Positions 6,888-15,273 are shown, counted from the stretch's first letter. The stretch: 34,737 nucleotides of DNA from Lachnospiraceae bacterium (GCA_910575835.1 CAJTGB010000045.1:1-34737); one strand, 5' to 3'. Numbers and translations are program-made. The notes: a model not told the origin generated them from the letters alone.

Positions 6888-7667
6888 ATGCAAAATTATT
6901 CAGGAGAAGTGGGATTACAGTATCATTTACAGATCAGGCCCGGCGATGTGGGGCGGTATGTAATTTTACCAGGAGATCCAAAAAGATGCGCCAAGATCGC
7001 AAAGCATTTTGAAAATGCACAGTTAGTAGCCGACAGCAGGGAGTATATCACTTATACGGGATACTTAGACGGAGAGAAGGTAAGCGTCACATCTACCGGT
7101 ATCGGCGGCCCATCCGCATCTATCGCGTTGGAAGAATTAGTACTTTGCGGCGCGGATACATTTATCCGTGTGGGGACATGCGGAGGGATTGACCTTGAAG
7201 TGAAAGGCGGAGACGTCGTAGTTTCGACAGGCGCGGTCAGAATGGAAGGTACAAGCCGTGAATATGCGCCGATCGAATATCCGGCGGTCGCGGATTTTGA
7301 AGTTGCGAATGCACTGGTAAAGGCGTGCAAAGCCTTAGATGTGCCGTTCCATACAGGCGTTGTTCAGTGTAAGGATGCATTTTACGGACAGCATGAACCG
7401 GAAAGAATGCCTGTAAGCTATGAACTTTTGAACAAATGGGAAGCTTGGAAACGGATGGGCTGTAAGGCGTCAGAGATGGAATCGGCAGCGTTATTTATCG
7501 CGGCAAGTCATCTAAGAGTACGCTGCGGTTCTAATTTCCTGGTAGTCGGCAATCAGGAAAGAAATGCGTTGGGTATGGATAACCCGATCGTCCATGATAC
7601 GGAGATCGCGATCAAAGTTGCAGTGGAGGGCATCAGAAACTTAATAAAAGAGGATAAAGAGAAATAA
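6888..7667 (+). CDS. udp: Uridine phosphorylase
   Basis: A 259-residue enzyme of the nucleoside phosphorylase family I that splits uridine (and often deoxyuridine or thymidine) with phosphate to the base and (deoxy)ribose-1-phosphate in the cytoplasm. Motifs are the phosphate-binding GDPKR near residue 29, [24 protein letters not shown] and the ribose-binding [12 protein letters not shown]. Overall alignment with the E. coli Udp sequence is clear, including the [13 protein letters not shown] segment. AAGGAGGAG precedes the ATG. It is the first metabolic gene of a tight operon with a nucleoside transporter, phosphopentomutase, deoxyribose-phosphate aldolase and cytidine deaminase. Base specificity (uridine rather than purine) is inferred from the Udp-like sequence and the pyrimidine context. 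Confidence 0.92.
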   Translation: MQNYSGEVGLQYHLQIRPGDVGRYVILPGDPKRCAKIAKHFENAQLVADSREYITYTGYLDGEKVSVTSTGIGGPSASIALEELVLCGADTFIRVGTCGGIDLEVKGGDVVVSTGAVRMEGTSREYAPIEYPAVADFEVANALVKACKALDVPFHTGVVQCKDAFYGQHEPERMPVSYELLNKWEAWKRMGCKASEMESAALFIAASHLRVRCGSNFLVVGNQERNALGMDNPIVHDTEIAIKVAVEGIRNLIKEDKEK

Positions 7668-7688
7668 TACATAGGAGGAAAGAGCGAT

Positions 7689-8885
7689 ATGCGGCTCGTA
7701 TTAAGTTTACTCGGTATTGCAGTAGTTTTAGGTCTTCTCTGGCTGTTATCGTGGAACCGCAAAGCCATTAACTGGAAGATCGTTTTAAAAGCAGTTATTG
7801 TTCAGTTTGTTCTTGCAATTATCATTATTAAAATACCGCTGGGACAGAAGGTGGTTTCCGTTTTATCAGACGGCGTTACGGCAGTTGTCGGCTGCGGCAG
7901 AGACGGTCTGTCGTTCGTGTTCGGCGATCTTGCAGACAGTTCTAAGATGAGCGTGTTCTTTGTTCAGTCATTAGGCGGCGTTGTATTTGTTTCCGCGTTA
8001 GTTGAATTGTTATACTATGTCGGGGCGCTTGGATTTGTTGTAAAATGGCTTGGTAAAGCGGTTGGAAGATTGATGGGGACAACGGCGGTAGAAAGTTTTG
8101 TGGCTGTCGCCAATATGTTTCTTGGACAGACAAGCAGTCCTGTGCTGGTGAGTAAATATATCGGTAAAATGACAGATAGTGAAATCATGGTAATTCTTGT
8201 ATCAGGCATGGGGAGCATGGAGGTGTCTATCCTGGCAGGCTATGCCGCCTGCGGTATTCCTATGGAATATCTCTTGATCGCAAGCGTACTTGTACCGGTT
8301 GGAAGTATCCTGGTAGCGAAAATGATTCTGCCGGAGACACAGGAGGCGTTATCCATTGATGATGTGAAAATGGATAATAAAGGCTCGAACTCGAATGTCA
8401 TTGACGCTGTAGTGGGCGGAGCTTCTACGGGTATGTCAATGATTGTCGGAATCGCATCGTCATTGATTGCCGTACTTGGCCTTGTTGCGCTTATCAACCT
8501 TATTTTAGGAGTTGTCCGTCTGGATCTCGAAACGATATTCTCTTATGTATTTGCGCCGTTTGGATTCTTGATGGGGCTTGATGCAGAGAATATCCTACAG
8601 GAAGGCATGTTATTGGGACAGAAATTAGCGTTGAACGAATTCGTCGCATTTGGCAATCTGGGGACGTTTATCGATAGCTTAGATCCAAGATTTGCGATGA
8701 TCGCGTCTATCTCTATTGCAGGTTTTGCAAATGTATCAAGTATGGGTATCTGTGTAGGAGGTATCGGGGTTCTATGTCCTGATAAAAGAGGAACGCTTTC
8801 AAGATTAGTATTAAGAGCGATGCTTGGCGGAATGTTGGTGAGCATCCTGAGCGCAATGATCTGCGGTATTGTCGCGCTGTTCTAA
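7689..8885 (+). CDS. nupC: Concentrative nucleoside transporter (CNT/NupC family)
   Basis: A 398-residue inner-membrane symporter that imports nucleosides with sodium or protons. The sequence has an N-terminal pair of hydrophobic segments (residues 1-18 and 30-48), a gate domain near FVQSLGGVVFVSALVELLYY, then the family core GQTSSPVLVSKYIGKM, SGMGSMEVSILAGYA, the NVIDAVVGGASTGM region and C-terminal SSMGICVGGIG. These match CNT transport-domain motifs. Its AGGAGG lies 21 bp after the uridine phosphorylase stop. Placed between the phosphorylase and phosphopentomutase genes, it supplies their substrates; pyrimidine nucleosides are the likely cargo. Confidence 0.92.
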   Translation: MRLVLSLLGIAVVLGLLWLLSWNRKAINWKIVLKAVIVQFVLAIIIIKIPLGQKVVSVLSDGVTAVVGCGRDGLSFVFGDLADSSKMSVFFVQSLGGVVFVSALVELLYYVGALGFVVKWLGKAVGRLMGTTAVESFVAVANMFLGQTSSPVLVSKYIGKMTDSEIMVILVSGMGSMEVSILAGYAACGIPMEYLLIASVLVPVGSILVAKMILPETQEALSIDDVKMDNKGSNSNVIDAVVGGASTGMSMIVGIASSLIAVLGLVALINLILGVVRLDLETIFSYVFAPFGFLMGLDAENILQEGMLLGQKLALNEFVAFGNLGTFIDSLDPRFAMIASISIAGFANVSSMGICVGGIGVLCPDKRGTLSRLVLRAMLGGMLVSILSAMICGIVALF

Positions 8886-8900
8886 GGAGGGGCAGACAGC

Positions 8901-10097
8901 ATGGGTAAACAAAAATATAACAGAATTTTTATTATCGTAGTAGATTCCCTGGGGGTAGGCGCATTAAATGACGCGCCGGATTATGGAGACGCCAATACAG
9001 ATACGCTGGGGCATATTTCCCAGAATGTCGGAGAATTTAAGATTCCAAATCTTCAGAAGCTTGGAATAGCGAATTTGCACGGATTAAAACAGGTGGCGCC
9101 GGTTTCCAGGCCCATGGGATATTATACGAAATTAAATGAGGCAAGTACCGGAAAAGATACCATGACAGGCCACTGGGAGATGATGGGACTCCATATTACA
9201 AAGCCGTTCCGAACATTTACAGAAACAGGCTTTCCAGAGGAACTATTGGAGGAACTGTCAAGAAGAACAGGCCGTGTAATCATCGGCAATAAAAGCGCCA
9301 GCGGAACGGAGATCTTAGATGAGCTTGCAGAGGAAGAGATTGCTGAGGGGCATATGATCGTCTACACATCTGCGGATTCTGTACTTCAGATCTGTGGGAA
9401 TGAGGAGACGTTTGGGCTTGAAGAACTGTATCGCTGCTGTGAAATTGCAAGAGAGATCACTATGAAAGACGAATGGAAAGTCGGACGTGTCATTGCCAGG
9501 CCTTATGTCGGCAGGAGAAGAGGCGAGTTTAAGAGAACGAGCAACCGTCATGACTATGCGTTGAAACCATACGGAAGAACGGCGCTCAATGCGTTAAAAG
9601 ACGCCGGATTTGACGTGATCTCCGTAGGGAAGATTTTTGATATTTTTGATGGAGAAGGAATTACAGAATCAAATAAATCGAAGAGCTCCGTGCATGGGAT
9701 GGAGCAGACAATTGAAATCGCAAAAAGAGATTTTGAGGGACTCTGCTTTGTGAATCTGGTGGATTTCGACGCATTGTGGGGACATAGGCGCAATGTGCAG
9801 GGGTATGCTGATGAACTGGAAAGATTTGACGAGAAGCTGGGAGAATTGCTGAATCTTCTAAAAGAAGACGATTTATTGATCATAACCGCCGACCATGGTA
9901 ATGATCCTACTCATACGGGAACAGACCATACAAGGGAAAAAGTTCCTTTCCTTGCATATTCTCCCGCTATGAGAGATAATGGTGAATTAGAAGAGGCTCA
10001 GACTTTCGCTGTGATCGGAGCTACGGTTGCAGACAACTTCGGTGTAGAAATGCCGGAGAATACAATAGGAAGTTCTCTTCTTGATCAGTTGGTATAA
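8901..10097 (+). CDS. deoB: Phosphopentomutase
   Basis: A 398-residue member of the alkaline phosphatase superfamily that converts (deoxy)ribose-1-phosphate to (deoxy)ribose-5-phosphate. The N-terminal metal site VVDSLGVG has Asp15, the active-site region is [13 protein letters not shown], the cap domain follows, and the C-terminal metal site reads [18 protein letters not shown]. Length and motifs match DeoB throughout. AAGGAGGGG precedes the ATG, 15 bp after the transporter gene. It links the phosphorylase product to deoxyribose-phosphate aldolase (next gene) or the pentose phosphate pathway. Confidence 0.96.
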   Translation: MGKQKYNRIFIIVVDSLGVGALNDAPDYGDANTDTLGHISQNVGEFKIPNLQKLGIANLHGLKQVAPVSRPMGYYTKLNEASTGKDTMTGHWEMMGLHITKPFRTFTETGFPEELLEELSRRTGRVIIGNKSASGTEILDELAEEEIAEGHMIVYTSADSVLQICGNEETFGLEELYRCCEIAREITMKDEWKVGRVIARPYVGRRRGEFKRTSNRHDYALKPYGRTALNALKDAGFDVISVGKIFDIFDGEGITESNKSKSSVHGMEQTIEIAKRDFEGLCFVNLVDFDALWGHRRNVQGYADELERFDEKLGELLNLLKEDDLLIITADHGNDPTHTGTDHTREKVPFLAYSPAMRDNGELEEAQTFAVIGATVADNFGVEMPENTIGSSLLDQLV

Positions 10098-10117
10098 ATA
10101 AAAGGAGGAGTTGGACG

Positions 10118-10786
10118 ATGGATAAGAAGGAGATATTAAAGCGTCTGGACCATACACTGCTCGGACAGACGGCTGCGTGGGAAGATATTCGCCGGATCTT
10201 GGACGAGGGAATGGAATATAAGACGGCGTCTGCATGTATTCCGGCGTCGTATGTAAAGCAGGCGTCGGAATATGTAGACGGGAAATTACCGATCTGTACA
10301 GTGATCGGATTTCCTAACGGATACAGTACAACGGCGGTAAAAGTCTTTGAAGCAAAAGACGCGATTGAGAACGGCGCCGAGGAGATTGATATGGTCATTA
10401 ATATCGGTCTCTTAAAAGATAAAAGATATCAGGAAGTAGAAGACGAGATTCGTCAGGTTCATGAAGCGTGCGGCGGGAAAATCTTAAAAGTTATTATTGA
10501 GACATGTCTTCTTACGGAAGAAGAAAAGATCAAAATGTGTGAGATCGTTACGGCGGCAGGAGCCGAATACATCAAAACTTCTACAGGATTTTCCACAGCG
10601 GGGGCGACATTTGACGATGTGGAGCTTATGAAAGCGCATATCGGCAAAGACGTGAAAGTAAAAGCGGCAGGCGGAATCGCTACGATTGACGATGCAGAGA
10701 AATTTATAAGCCTTGGAGCAGAAAGGCTTGGAACAAGCAGATTAATTAAAATGATACAAAATACGGACGACGGTTTGGGTTATTAG
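10118..10786 (+). CDS. deoC: Deoxyribose-phosphate aldolase
   Basis: A 222-residue class I aldolase (TIM barrel) that cleaves 2-deoxyribose-5-phosphate into acetaldehyde and glyceraldehyde-3-phosphate. The Schiff-base lysine is Lys153 in EYIKTSTGF; the proton-relay lysine is Lys182 in KVKAAGGI, and Asp91 in [10 protein letters not shown] corresponds to the family's catalytic aspartate. AAAGGAGGAG precedes the ATG 20 bp after deoB. It ends the deoxynucleoside route and makes the operon able to burn DNA-derived nucleosides as well as ribonucleosides. Confidence 0.96.
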   Translation: MDKKEILKRLDHTLLGQTAAWEDIRRILDEGMEYKTASACIPASYVKQASEYVDGKLPICTVIGFPNGYSTTAVKVFEAKDAIENGAEEIDMVINIGLLKDKRYQEVEDEIRQVHEACGGKILKVIIETCLLTEEEKIKMCEIVTAAGAEYIKTSTGFSTAGATFDDVELMKAHIGKDVKVKAAGGIATIDDAEKFISLGAERLGTSRLIKMIQNTDDGLGY

Positions 10787-10807
10787 ATTTGATTGGAGGA
10801 TTATAAG

Positions 10808-11224
10808 ATGACGAACGCAGAATTAATTAAAGAAGCAAAAAAAGCCAGAGAACGCGCATATGTACCCTATTCACATCATAGCGTGGGAGCAGCCCTTGTA
10901 ACAAAAAGCGGAAAGATCTATCATGGATGCAACATTGAAAACGCCGCGTATGGACCGACAAACTGTGCGGAGAGAACCGCATTCTTCCGTGCCGTGTATG
11001 AAGGAGAAAGAGAATTTGCCAAGATTGCCGTCGTAGGCGGAATGGAAGGAACAGACGGGAATACGCTGTGCGCTCCGTGCGGCGTCTGCCGTCAGGTAAT
11101 GATGGAATTCTGTAATCCAAAGACATTCAAGATCGTTTTTGCAGACGGAGAGGACAGGCAAGTGGAGTATACATTGGAAGAACTGCTCCCGCTTGGTTTT
11201 GGGCCGGATAATCTTGACAAATAG
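10808..11224 (+). CDS. cdd: Cytidine deaminase
   Basis: A 138-residue zinc enzyme of the small homotetrameric type that turns cytidine and deoxycytidine into uridine and deoxyuridine. Zinc ligands are Cys53 in NCAERTA, and Cys88 and Cys91 in CAPCGVCRQ; Glu55 is the catalytic proton shuttle. GCNIENAAYGP is the substrate-binding segment. The ATG at 10808 is chosen because TTGGAGGATTATAAG just before it holds the ribosome binding site; the in-frame TTG at 10793 is part of that site. It is the last gene of the nucleoside operon and feeds uridine to uridine phosphorylase. A hairpin follows. Confidence 0.96.
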   Translation: MTNAELIKEAKKARERAYVPYSHHSVGAALVTKSGKIYHGCNIENAAYGPTNCAERTAFFRAVYEGEREFAKIAVVGGMEGTDGNTLCAPCGVCRQVMMEFCNPKTFKIVFADGEDRQVEYTLEELLPLGFGPDNLDK

Positions 11225-11234
11225 TTGGAAGTAA

Positions 11235-11263
11235 AATCCCCGTCTCGGATATAGGCGGGGATT
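11235..11263. terminator. GC-rich hairpin between convergent operons
   Basis: AATCCCCG (11235-11242) pairs with CGGGGATT (11256-11263). Read on the minus strand it is followed by TTTTAC, and on the plus strand there is only a weak T stretch. It lies between the convergent cdd and yoeB-like genes and probably ends both transcripts. Confidence 0.55.
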
Positions 11264-11271
11264 GGCGCGGG

Positions 11272-11541
11272 TTATTTATCTCCATAGTGGCCTCGGCAGT
11301 GGGCGATATAGAGCTGCCCGTCTTCCATATGGTAGACGAGCCGGTCTTTTTCGTTGATGCGGCGGCTGTATTCGCCCTGCAGGTCGCCGGAGAGGGGTTC
11401 GGGTTTTCCGATCCCCTGTTTACAGCCGTTCCGCTCGATATCCCGGATGAGCTGGTTGATTCGCTTTAGTGTTTTTTTATCCTGAGTCTGCCAGTAGAGG
11501 TAATCTTCCCAGGCATCGTCTGACCATATTTTTTCACTCAT
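11272..11541 (-). CDS. yoeB: Txe/YoeB-family toxin (mRNA interferase)
   Basis: An 89-residue RelE-superfamily toxin that, by analogy with E. coli YoeB, cleaves mRNA on the ribosome. Alignment with YoeB is close: IWSDDAWEDYLYWQTQDKKT at the start, GKPEPL, SRRINEKDRLVY and the C-terminal CRGHY. The catalytic residues of YoeB (Glu46, Arg65, His83) correspond to Glu48, Arg67 and His85, all present, so the toxin looks intact. It overlaps the upstream antitoxin gene by 8 bp, a usual arrangement for translational coupling. Confidence 0.95.
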   Translation of the reverse strand: MSEKIWSDDAWEDYLYWQTQDKKTLKRINQLIRDIERNGCKQGIGKPEPLSGDLQGEYSRRINEKDRLVYHMEDGQLYIAHCRGHYGDK

Positions 11542-11803
11542 CGTCCACCTCGATCAGTTCATGGGCGGTGCCTTTCCCGGCTTTTAATTCCTGGACGGAT
11601 TTCTTCACATATGCCATGTTCGTCTCGGAGAAGAAAGGGTCGGTAGTCTGGGCGATTTCAAACGGGATTCGGTTTTCGCGTAAAACTGCTTTCACAAACA
11701 GATTAATTGCGGTAGAAGTATTCAGGCCGACATTGGAACAGAAAGTGTCAAAGCTGACCTTGTCTTTTTCGTCTACCCTTGCGGTTAAGGTTGCCAGTGC
11801 CAT
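11534..11803 (-). CDS. relB: RelB/DinJ-family antitoxin
   Basis: An 89-residue antitoxin with an N-terminal ribbon-helix-helix DNA-binding part (about residues 4-50, TLTARVDEKDKVSFDTFCSN and GLNTSTAINLFVKAVL) and an acidic C-terminal tail that would bind and neutralise the toxin. The family is RelB/DinJ rather than YefM, the usual partner of YoeB. AAAGGAG precedes the ATG, and a near-consensus promoter lies about 35-60 bases upstream. By family rule the antitoxin, alone or with toxin, should repress this promoter. Overlap with the toxin gene shows the two form one operon. Confidence 0.93.
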   Translation of the reverse strand: MALATLTARVDEKDKVSFDTFCSNVGLNTSTAINLFVKAVLRENRIPFEIAQTTDPFFSETNMAYVKKSVQELKAGKGTAHELIEVDDE

Positions 11804-11836
11804 AGATATTTCTCCTTTCGTATTTGGATTGTGATT

Positions 11837-11865
11837 ATTATAGCACTATTGTATGCTGATAGCAA
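11837..11865 (-). promoter_or_regulatory. Sigma-A promoter of the toxin-antitoxin operon
   Basis: On the minus strand TTGCTA (11860-11865) and TATAAT (11837-11842) are 17 bases apart, a near-consensus promoter ending 33 bases before the antitoxin start codon. Confidence 0.8.
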
Positions 11866-12007
11866 GCGTATGTATTGCATATGAGATGGGATTTACATAA
11901 ATTACCGGTTTTTGTGAACTTTGTGGAAATGAAAAGGAAACGAGCTTGGAAAGCAGGATTTCCAAAGGCGGTAAAAAAGATGAACACGATATGATTCCGC
12001 AGATTCA

Positions 12008-12036
12008 TTGACAATCCCACAAGTTTCCTGTATTAT
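12008..12036 (+). promoter_or_regulatory. Consensus sigma-A promoter of the LacI-family gene
   Basis: TTGACA (12008-12013) and TATTAT (12031-12036) with 17 bases between, about 60 bases before the regulator start codon. The operator at 12041-12064 covers the transcript start. Confidence 0.88.
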
Positions 12037-12040
12037 GAAA

Positions 12041-12064
12041 TTTAATTAAACAAGATTAATTAAA
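12041..12064 (+). promoter_or_regulatory. Putative operator of the LacI-family regulator (autoregulation)
   Basis: TTTAATTAAAC followed by AAGATTAATTAAA lies just after the -10 box. Its right half AAGATTAAT recurs in the operator-like palindrome at 13750-13767, placed at the same distance after the -10 box of the mannan operon. The shared sequence and placement suggest one repressor acts at both. Confidence 0.6.
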
Positions 12065-12096
12065 CATAGTTAGATTTATTGGAAAGAGGGAAATAT

Positions 12097-13122
12097 ATGG
12101 CTAAGGATGTGACTTTGGCAGATATAGCGGCAAAAGTCGGAGTAAGTAATGTTGCAGTTTCCAAGGCTTTGTCAGGAAAACCAGGAGTAAGTGATGAACT
12201 TAGGATCAGGATCAAACAAGTAGCCGACCGTATGGGGTATACGGCAAGTCAATCGAGTAAGGCGGCAGTTACAGAAACAGGGAACATAGGAGTGATCATT
12301 CCTGAGAATTATTATGGATATTCGATCTCGTTCTACGGACAGTTGTATGAGAAGGTTGTAAAAGCTCTGTATGATAATAAATATTATGGGATTCTGGAAC
12401 TGCTCCACAAAGAAGATGAACAGGAAATGAATATTCCCAAAGTATTACGGGATGGAAAAGTTGACGGATTGATCTTTATGGGGCAGATGGATGAGAACTA
12501 CATCCGTAAGATGGTCGGACAGTCAGAGCTTCCGGTCTTTTTTCTCGATACTTATATGCCGTCCGTCGCACTTGATACGGTGATTTCTGACGGATATTAC
12601 GGGACCTATCTGCTGACAGACTATTTGATCAGGAATGGACACAGAAAGATCGGGTTCGTCGGAAACATAGAGGCCACAGACAGCATTGCAGACCGGTTTT
12701 GGGGATATCGGAAAGCCCTGAGGGAAAACCATATAGAGTTCGAAAGCAAGTGGGAAATTTCTGACCGCAGTCAGTATGGAAAAGTCGGCGATAAGATATT
12801 ATACGGAAGAAAAGAGCTGGACGCCTATGTATGCAACTGTGATTATACGGCGCAGATTGTAATCCAGGATTTGGAAGAGATGGGGTATTCTGTTCCGGAG
12901 GATGTGTCTGTGGTTGGGTTTGATGATTTTCTTCCGGTTGGAGGGGGAATGGATGCAGACAGGATTACGTCGTACAGTGTCAACATGGAACAGATGGCTG
13001 AGGCTTGCGTGAAATCCCTGATCAAGAAGATGAAACACCAGAAATATGTAGAGGGAGTTCAGATTGTAACTGGTAAAATAGTCGAAAAGAAGACGGTGAA
13101 GAGCCGTAGTATTGCAGAATAA
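12097..13122 (+). CDS. LacI-family transcriptional regulator
   Basis: A 341-residue repressor with an N-terminal LacI helix-turn-helix (residues 5-24, TLADIAAKVGVSNVAVSKAL), a hinge helix region near residues 46-56, and a periplasmic-binding-protein-like sensor domain from about residue 63 (GNIGVIIPE) to the end. Internal features are the DGLIFMG and NGHRKIGFVG segments and VSVVGFDDF. The ATG at 12097 follows AAGAGGGA; an in-frame TTG at 12079 includes that site and is rejected. It sits directly upstream of the mannan operon in the same direction but is separated by a strong terminator and has its own promoter, so it is probably the local, sugar-responsive repressor of that operon. The effector is unknown; a manno-oligosaccharide is likely. 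Confidence 0.92.
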   Translation: MAKDVTLADIAAKVGVSNVAVSKALSGKPGVSDELRIRIKQVADRMGYTASQSSKAAVTETGNIGVIIPENYYGYSISFYGQLYEKVVKALYDNKYYGILELLHKEDEQEMNIPKVLRDGKVDGLIFMGQMDENYIRKMVGQSELPVFFLDTYMPSVALDTVISDGYYGTYLLTDYLIRNGHRKIGFVGNIEATDSIADRFWGYRKALRENHIEFESKWEISDRSQYGKVGDKILYGRKELDAYVCNCDYTAQIVIQDLEEMGYSVPEDVSVVGFDDFLPVGGGMDADRITSYSVNMEQMAEACVKSLIKKMKHQKYVEGVQIVTGKIVEKKTVKSRSIAE

Positions 13123-13148
13123 TTGAAGAGAAGGCTGTAGTGATCCGA

Positions 13149-13194
13149 GGCTGCTGCGAAATATAAACTATATTTCGCAGCAGCCTGTTTTTTT
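13149..13194 (+). terminator. Strong intrinsic terminator after the LacI-family gene
   Basis: A perfect 17-bp stem (GGCTGCTGCGAAATATA with its complement, 13149-13185) with a 3-base AAC loop is followed by TGTTTTTTT. It separates the regulator transcript from the mannan operon. Confidence 0.92.
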
Positions 13195-13199
13195 GCGGA

Positions 13200-13360
13200 T
13201 TTTACGAACCTCCTTGCCTAAATTTCCATCAGGCTGCGTTGTCGGCGGTCAACGATTAGGTCATAAGGAATCCTCCCGCAAGCGGGTCCCTCCTTGTGAC
13301 AACGGCCACCGCATCGCCTCCCTTCTCCGCCTTGCTGATGAAAATTTATTCTGCGGAGTT
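13200..13360. repeat. Structured intergenic repeat, diverged relative of the MITE-like element
   Basis: Ends of the core are AAATTTCCATCAG (13220-13232) and CTGATGAAAATTT (13335-13347), an imperfect inverted repeat. Read on the minus strand it contains GCAAGGCGGAG followed by AGGCG (13315-13335), and later GACAACG and GATGGAAAT with AGGCAAG. These match the order and sequence of the core of the elements at 2954-3168 and 13387-13550. It lacks their CTAG termini, so exact limits are uncertain. No coding capacity. Confidence 0.6.
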
Positions 13361-13386
13361 TCACTAGATATAATGCAGACACTACA

Positions 13387-13550
13387 CTAGTACACCGAAA
13401 AATAAGTTCCTAGCCATATAACGCAGAATGATTTTTTATATGCAAGGCGGAGGAATGAGGCGTAGTGGGCGCTACGCCGATTGACGACAACGACGCAGAT
13501 GGAAAATCAGGCAAGTTATATGGCTGGTTACTTATTATTCGGTGTACTAG
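13387..13550. repeat. MITE-like palindromic element, copy 2
   Basis: A 164-bp copy of the element at 2954-3168. Both termini (CTAGTACACCGAAAAATAAG and its inverted counterpart) and the flanking parts are nearly identical, while about 51 bp of the interior are absent between GATTGACG and the ACGACGCAG segment. It lies between the terminator of the LacI-family gene and the mannan operon promoter. Confidence 0.88.
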
Positions 13551-13584
13551 GTATCTATCGGCAGATGAGAAGGTAAATTAACAA

Positions 13585-13602
13585 ATTAATAAATTTATTA
13601 AT
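13585..13602. promoter_or_regulatory. AT-only perfect palindrome upstream of the mannan operon
   Basis: ATTAATAAATTTATTAAT is an 18-bp perfect palindrome 115 bases before the -35 box of the mannan operon. It resembles the regulator's presumed operators (TTAAT and ATTAA half-sites) and could be an auxiliary site. The remaining gap to 13716 is AT rich and also holds an inverted repeat TACACAA/TTGTGTA (13652-13681), with no gene visible. Confidence 0.4.
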
Positions 13603-13716
13603 CAAGAATTAGTTTAATATACTATAAAAAAAGCAAGTAATAAAGGCAATATACACAAAAAATACAATGTAAAATTGTGTAATATGGCAGAAATGAATCA
13701 AGGAAGTAAAAATATA

Positions 13717-13767
13717 TTGACCAATAAAATTAATTGATGTATAGTTAAATTAATCTAAAAAGATTAA
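13717..13767 (+). promoter_or_regulatory. Promoter and overlapping operator of the mannan operon
   Basis: TTGACC (13717-13722) and TATAGT (13740-13745) are 17 bases apart. Immediately after the -10 box is the palindrome TTAATCT-AAAA-AGATTAA (13750-13767), which shares AAGATTAAT with the operator at 12041-12064. A repressor bound here would block initiation. The transcript would have a leader of about 150 bases with a small hairpin TTAAGGC/GCCTTAA before the AAAGGAG of the first gene. Confidence 0.75.
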
Positions 13768-13902
13768 TAAAATAAACTTCATATGATAATTGGGATATAC
13801 AGCGCAGAACAGGAGGAAGAGGAAAGCGTTAAAACCGGTGTCTTTCCGTCACAAGATATTAAGGCATTGCAGCCTTAAAATAAAAATAAAAGGAGAGAAA
13901 GT

Positions 13903-15273
13903 ATGAAAAACAAAGTTTTAAAAAGGATGCTTCCGGCATCACTGGCGGCGGTAATGATCATGTCATTAGGCGCTTGCGGACAAAAAAAGCAGGTGGAAAA
14001 GCAGGAGATGGATGTGACGATCGATCAGATCACGTTGGGAGAGGATTACACAGATATCGAGGCAGATCTTAAGTTCCTGACGCATAAGACAGACGTTGTG
14101 GATACTACTTTTCAGGGATACATCGAAGAATTCCAGAAAATGTATCCAAATGTCAATATCGAATATGAAGGGATCACGGCATATGCAGACGACATCACAA
14201 CTCGTCTTACCACAGGGGACTGGGGAGATATCTGTATGATTCCGACGACAGTTGACAAAGATGAATTGGGAAATTATTTTACAGTGTTGGGTGAGAAAGC
14301 AACGCTTGCAAAAACCTATGAAGAAAACATGCTGAACAATTATTCATACCAGGATACGGTATACGGTCTTCCTTCTATGGCAAACGTCCAGGGTGTGATC
14401 TATAACAAGAAGGTATTCGAGGATGCAGGCGTGAAAGAACTGCCGAAAACACCGGATGAGTTCCTGGAGGCGCTTCAGGCGATCAAGGATAAGACGGATG
14501 CCATTCCGTTATATACTAATTTTGCCGCAAGCTGGACCATGACGGCATGGGATGCGGTGATTGACGGCGGCGCGACAGGAGATCCGGATTTTGCGAATAC
14601 AGGACTGACAAAAGGCAAGGATCCGTTCGCGGACAGAGGAGACGGAACCGGTCCGTATGCAGTGTATAATACGCTTTATGAGGCGGTAAAGAGAGGCCTT
14701 ACAGAAGAAGATCCGACCACCACAGATTGGGAAGGAAGCAAGGGAAAGCTGAATAATGGTGAAATCGGGTGTATGGTACTTGGTTCATGGTCTGTTATAC
14801 AGATGCAGCAGGCAGGAGACCATGCAGATGATATCGGTTATATGACATTCCCGATCACGGTCGACGGAAAACAGTATGCGGCGGCGGGTCCTGATTATAA
14901 CTATGGTATTAATTGCAACAGCTCTAAGGATAATCAGATTGCAGCGATGTGTTACATAAAGTGGCTGGTAGAGGAATCTGGATTTGCGCAGGGAGAGGGA
15001 GGACTTTCCGTAGTGATCGGCGATGAATATCCGGAGGCTTTGAAAGCATTGGACGGAATTGAGCTTGTGGTAAATAATCCGGCAGAAGAAGGAGAAGAGA
15101 ATCTTTTTAATGATGTAAACAATGATTCTGAACTTGGAGTAAATGTATCAGGTGCGATCGCGACAGAGGTTGTAGAGGAAGCAGTATCAGGTACAAAGAC
15201 AATGGAAGAAATGGCAGACGAATGGAATGAGAAGTGGACGGCAGCCCAGGAGTCAAACGGAGTAGAATACTAG
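13903..15273 (+). CDS. Extracellular sugar-binding lipoprotein of an ABC importer
   Basis: A 456-residue family 1 solute-binding protein anchored to the outer face of the membrane. The signal peptide (residues 1-24) ends in the lipobox SLGAC with Cys25 as the lipidated residue. The mature part shows the carbohydrate-binding pattern EEFQKMYPNVNIEYEGI (about residues 72-88), GLPSMANVQGVIYNKKVFED and GCMVLGSWSV. AAAGGAG precedes the ATG. It heads the mannan operon, followed by two permease genes, and by context should capture beta-manno-oligosaccharides, as the equivalent protein does in Roseburia mannan loci. The ligand itself cannot be read from sequence. Confidence 0.93.
   Translation: MKNKVLKRMLPASLAAVMIMSLGACGQKKQVEKQEMDVTIDQITLGEDYTDIEADLKFLTHKTDVVDTTFQGYIEEFQKMYPNVNIEYEGITAYADDITTRLTTGDWGDICMIPTTVDKDELGNYFTVLGEKATLAKTYEENMLNNYSYQDTVYGLPSMANVQGVIYNKKVFEDAGVKELPKTPDEFLEALQAIKDKTDAIPLYTNFAASWTMTAWDAVIDGGATGDPDFANTGLTKGKDPFADRGDGTGPYAVYNTLYEAVKRGLTEEDPTTTDWEGSKGKLNNGEIGCMVLGSWSVIQMQQAGDHADDIGYMTFPITVDGKQYAAAGPDYNYGINCNSSKDNQIAAMCYIKWLVEESGFAQGEGGLSVVIGDEYPEALKALDGIELVVNNPAEEGEENLFNDVNNDSELGVNVSGAIATEVVEEAVSGTKTMEEMADEWNEKWTAAQESNGVEY

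Noticed and set aside
13193-13390. A 65-codon frame through the third structured repeat
   Set aside because: It lies wholly within the repeat and terminator region, has no ribosome binding site and the protein resembles nothing.
13200-13550. CRISPR-like array from the repeated segments
   Set aside because: Repeats are few, long, palindromic and lack regularly spaced unique spacers; they fit a MITE-like element.
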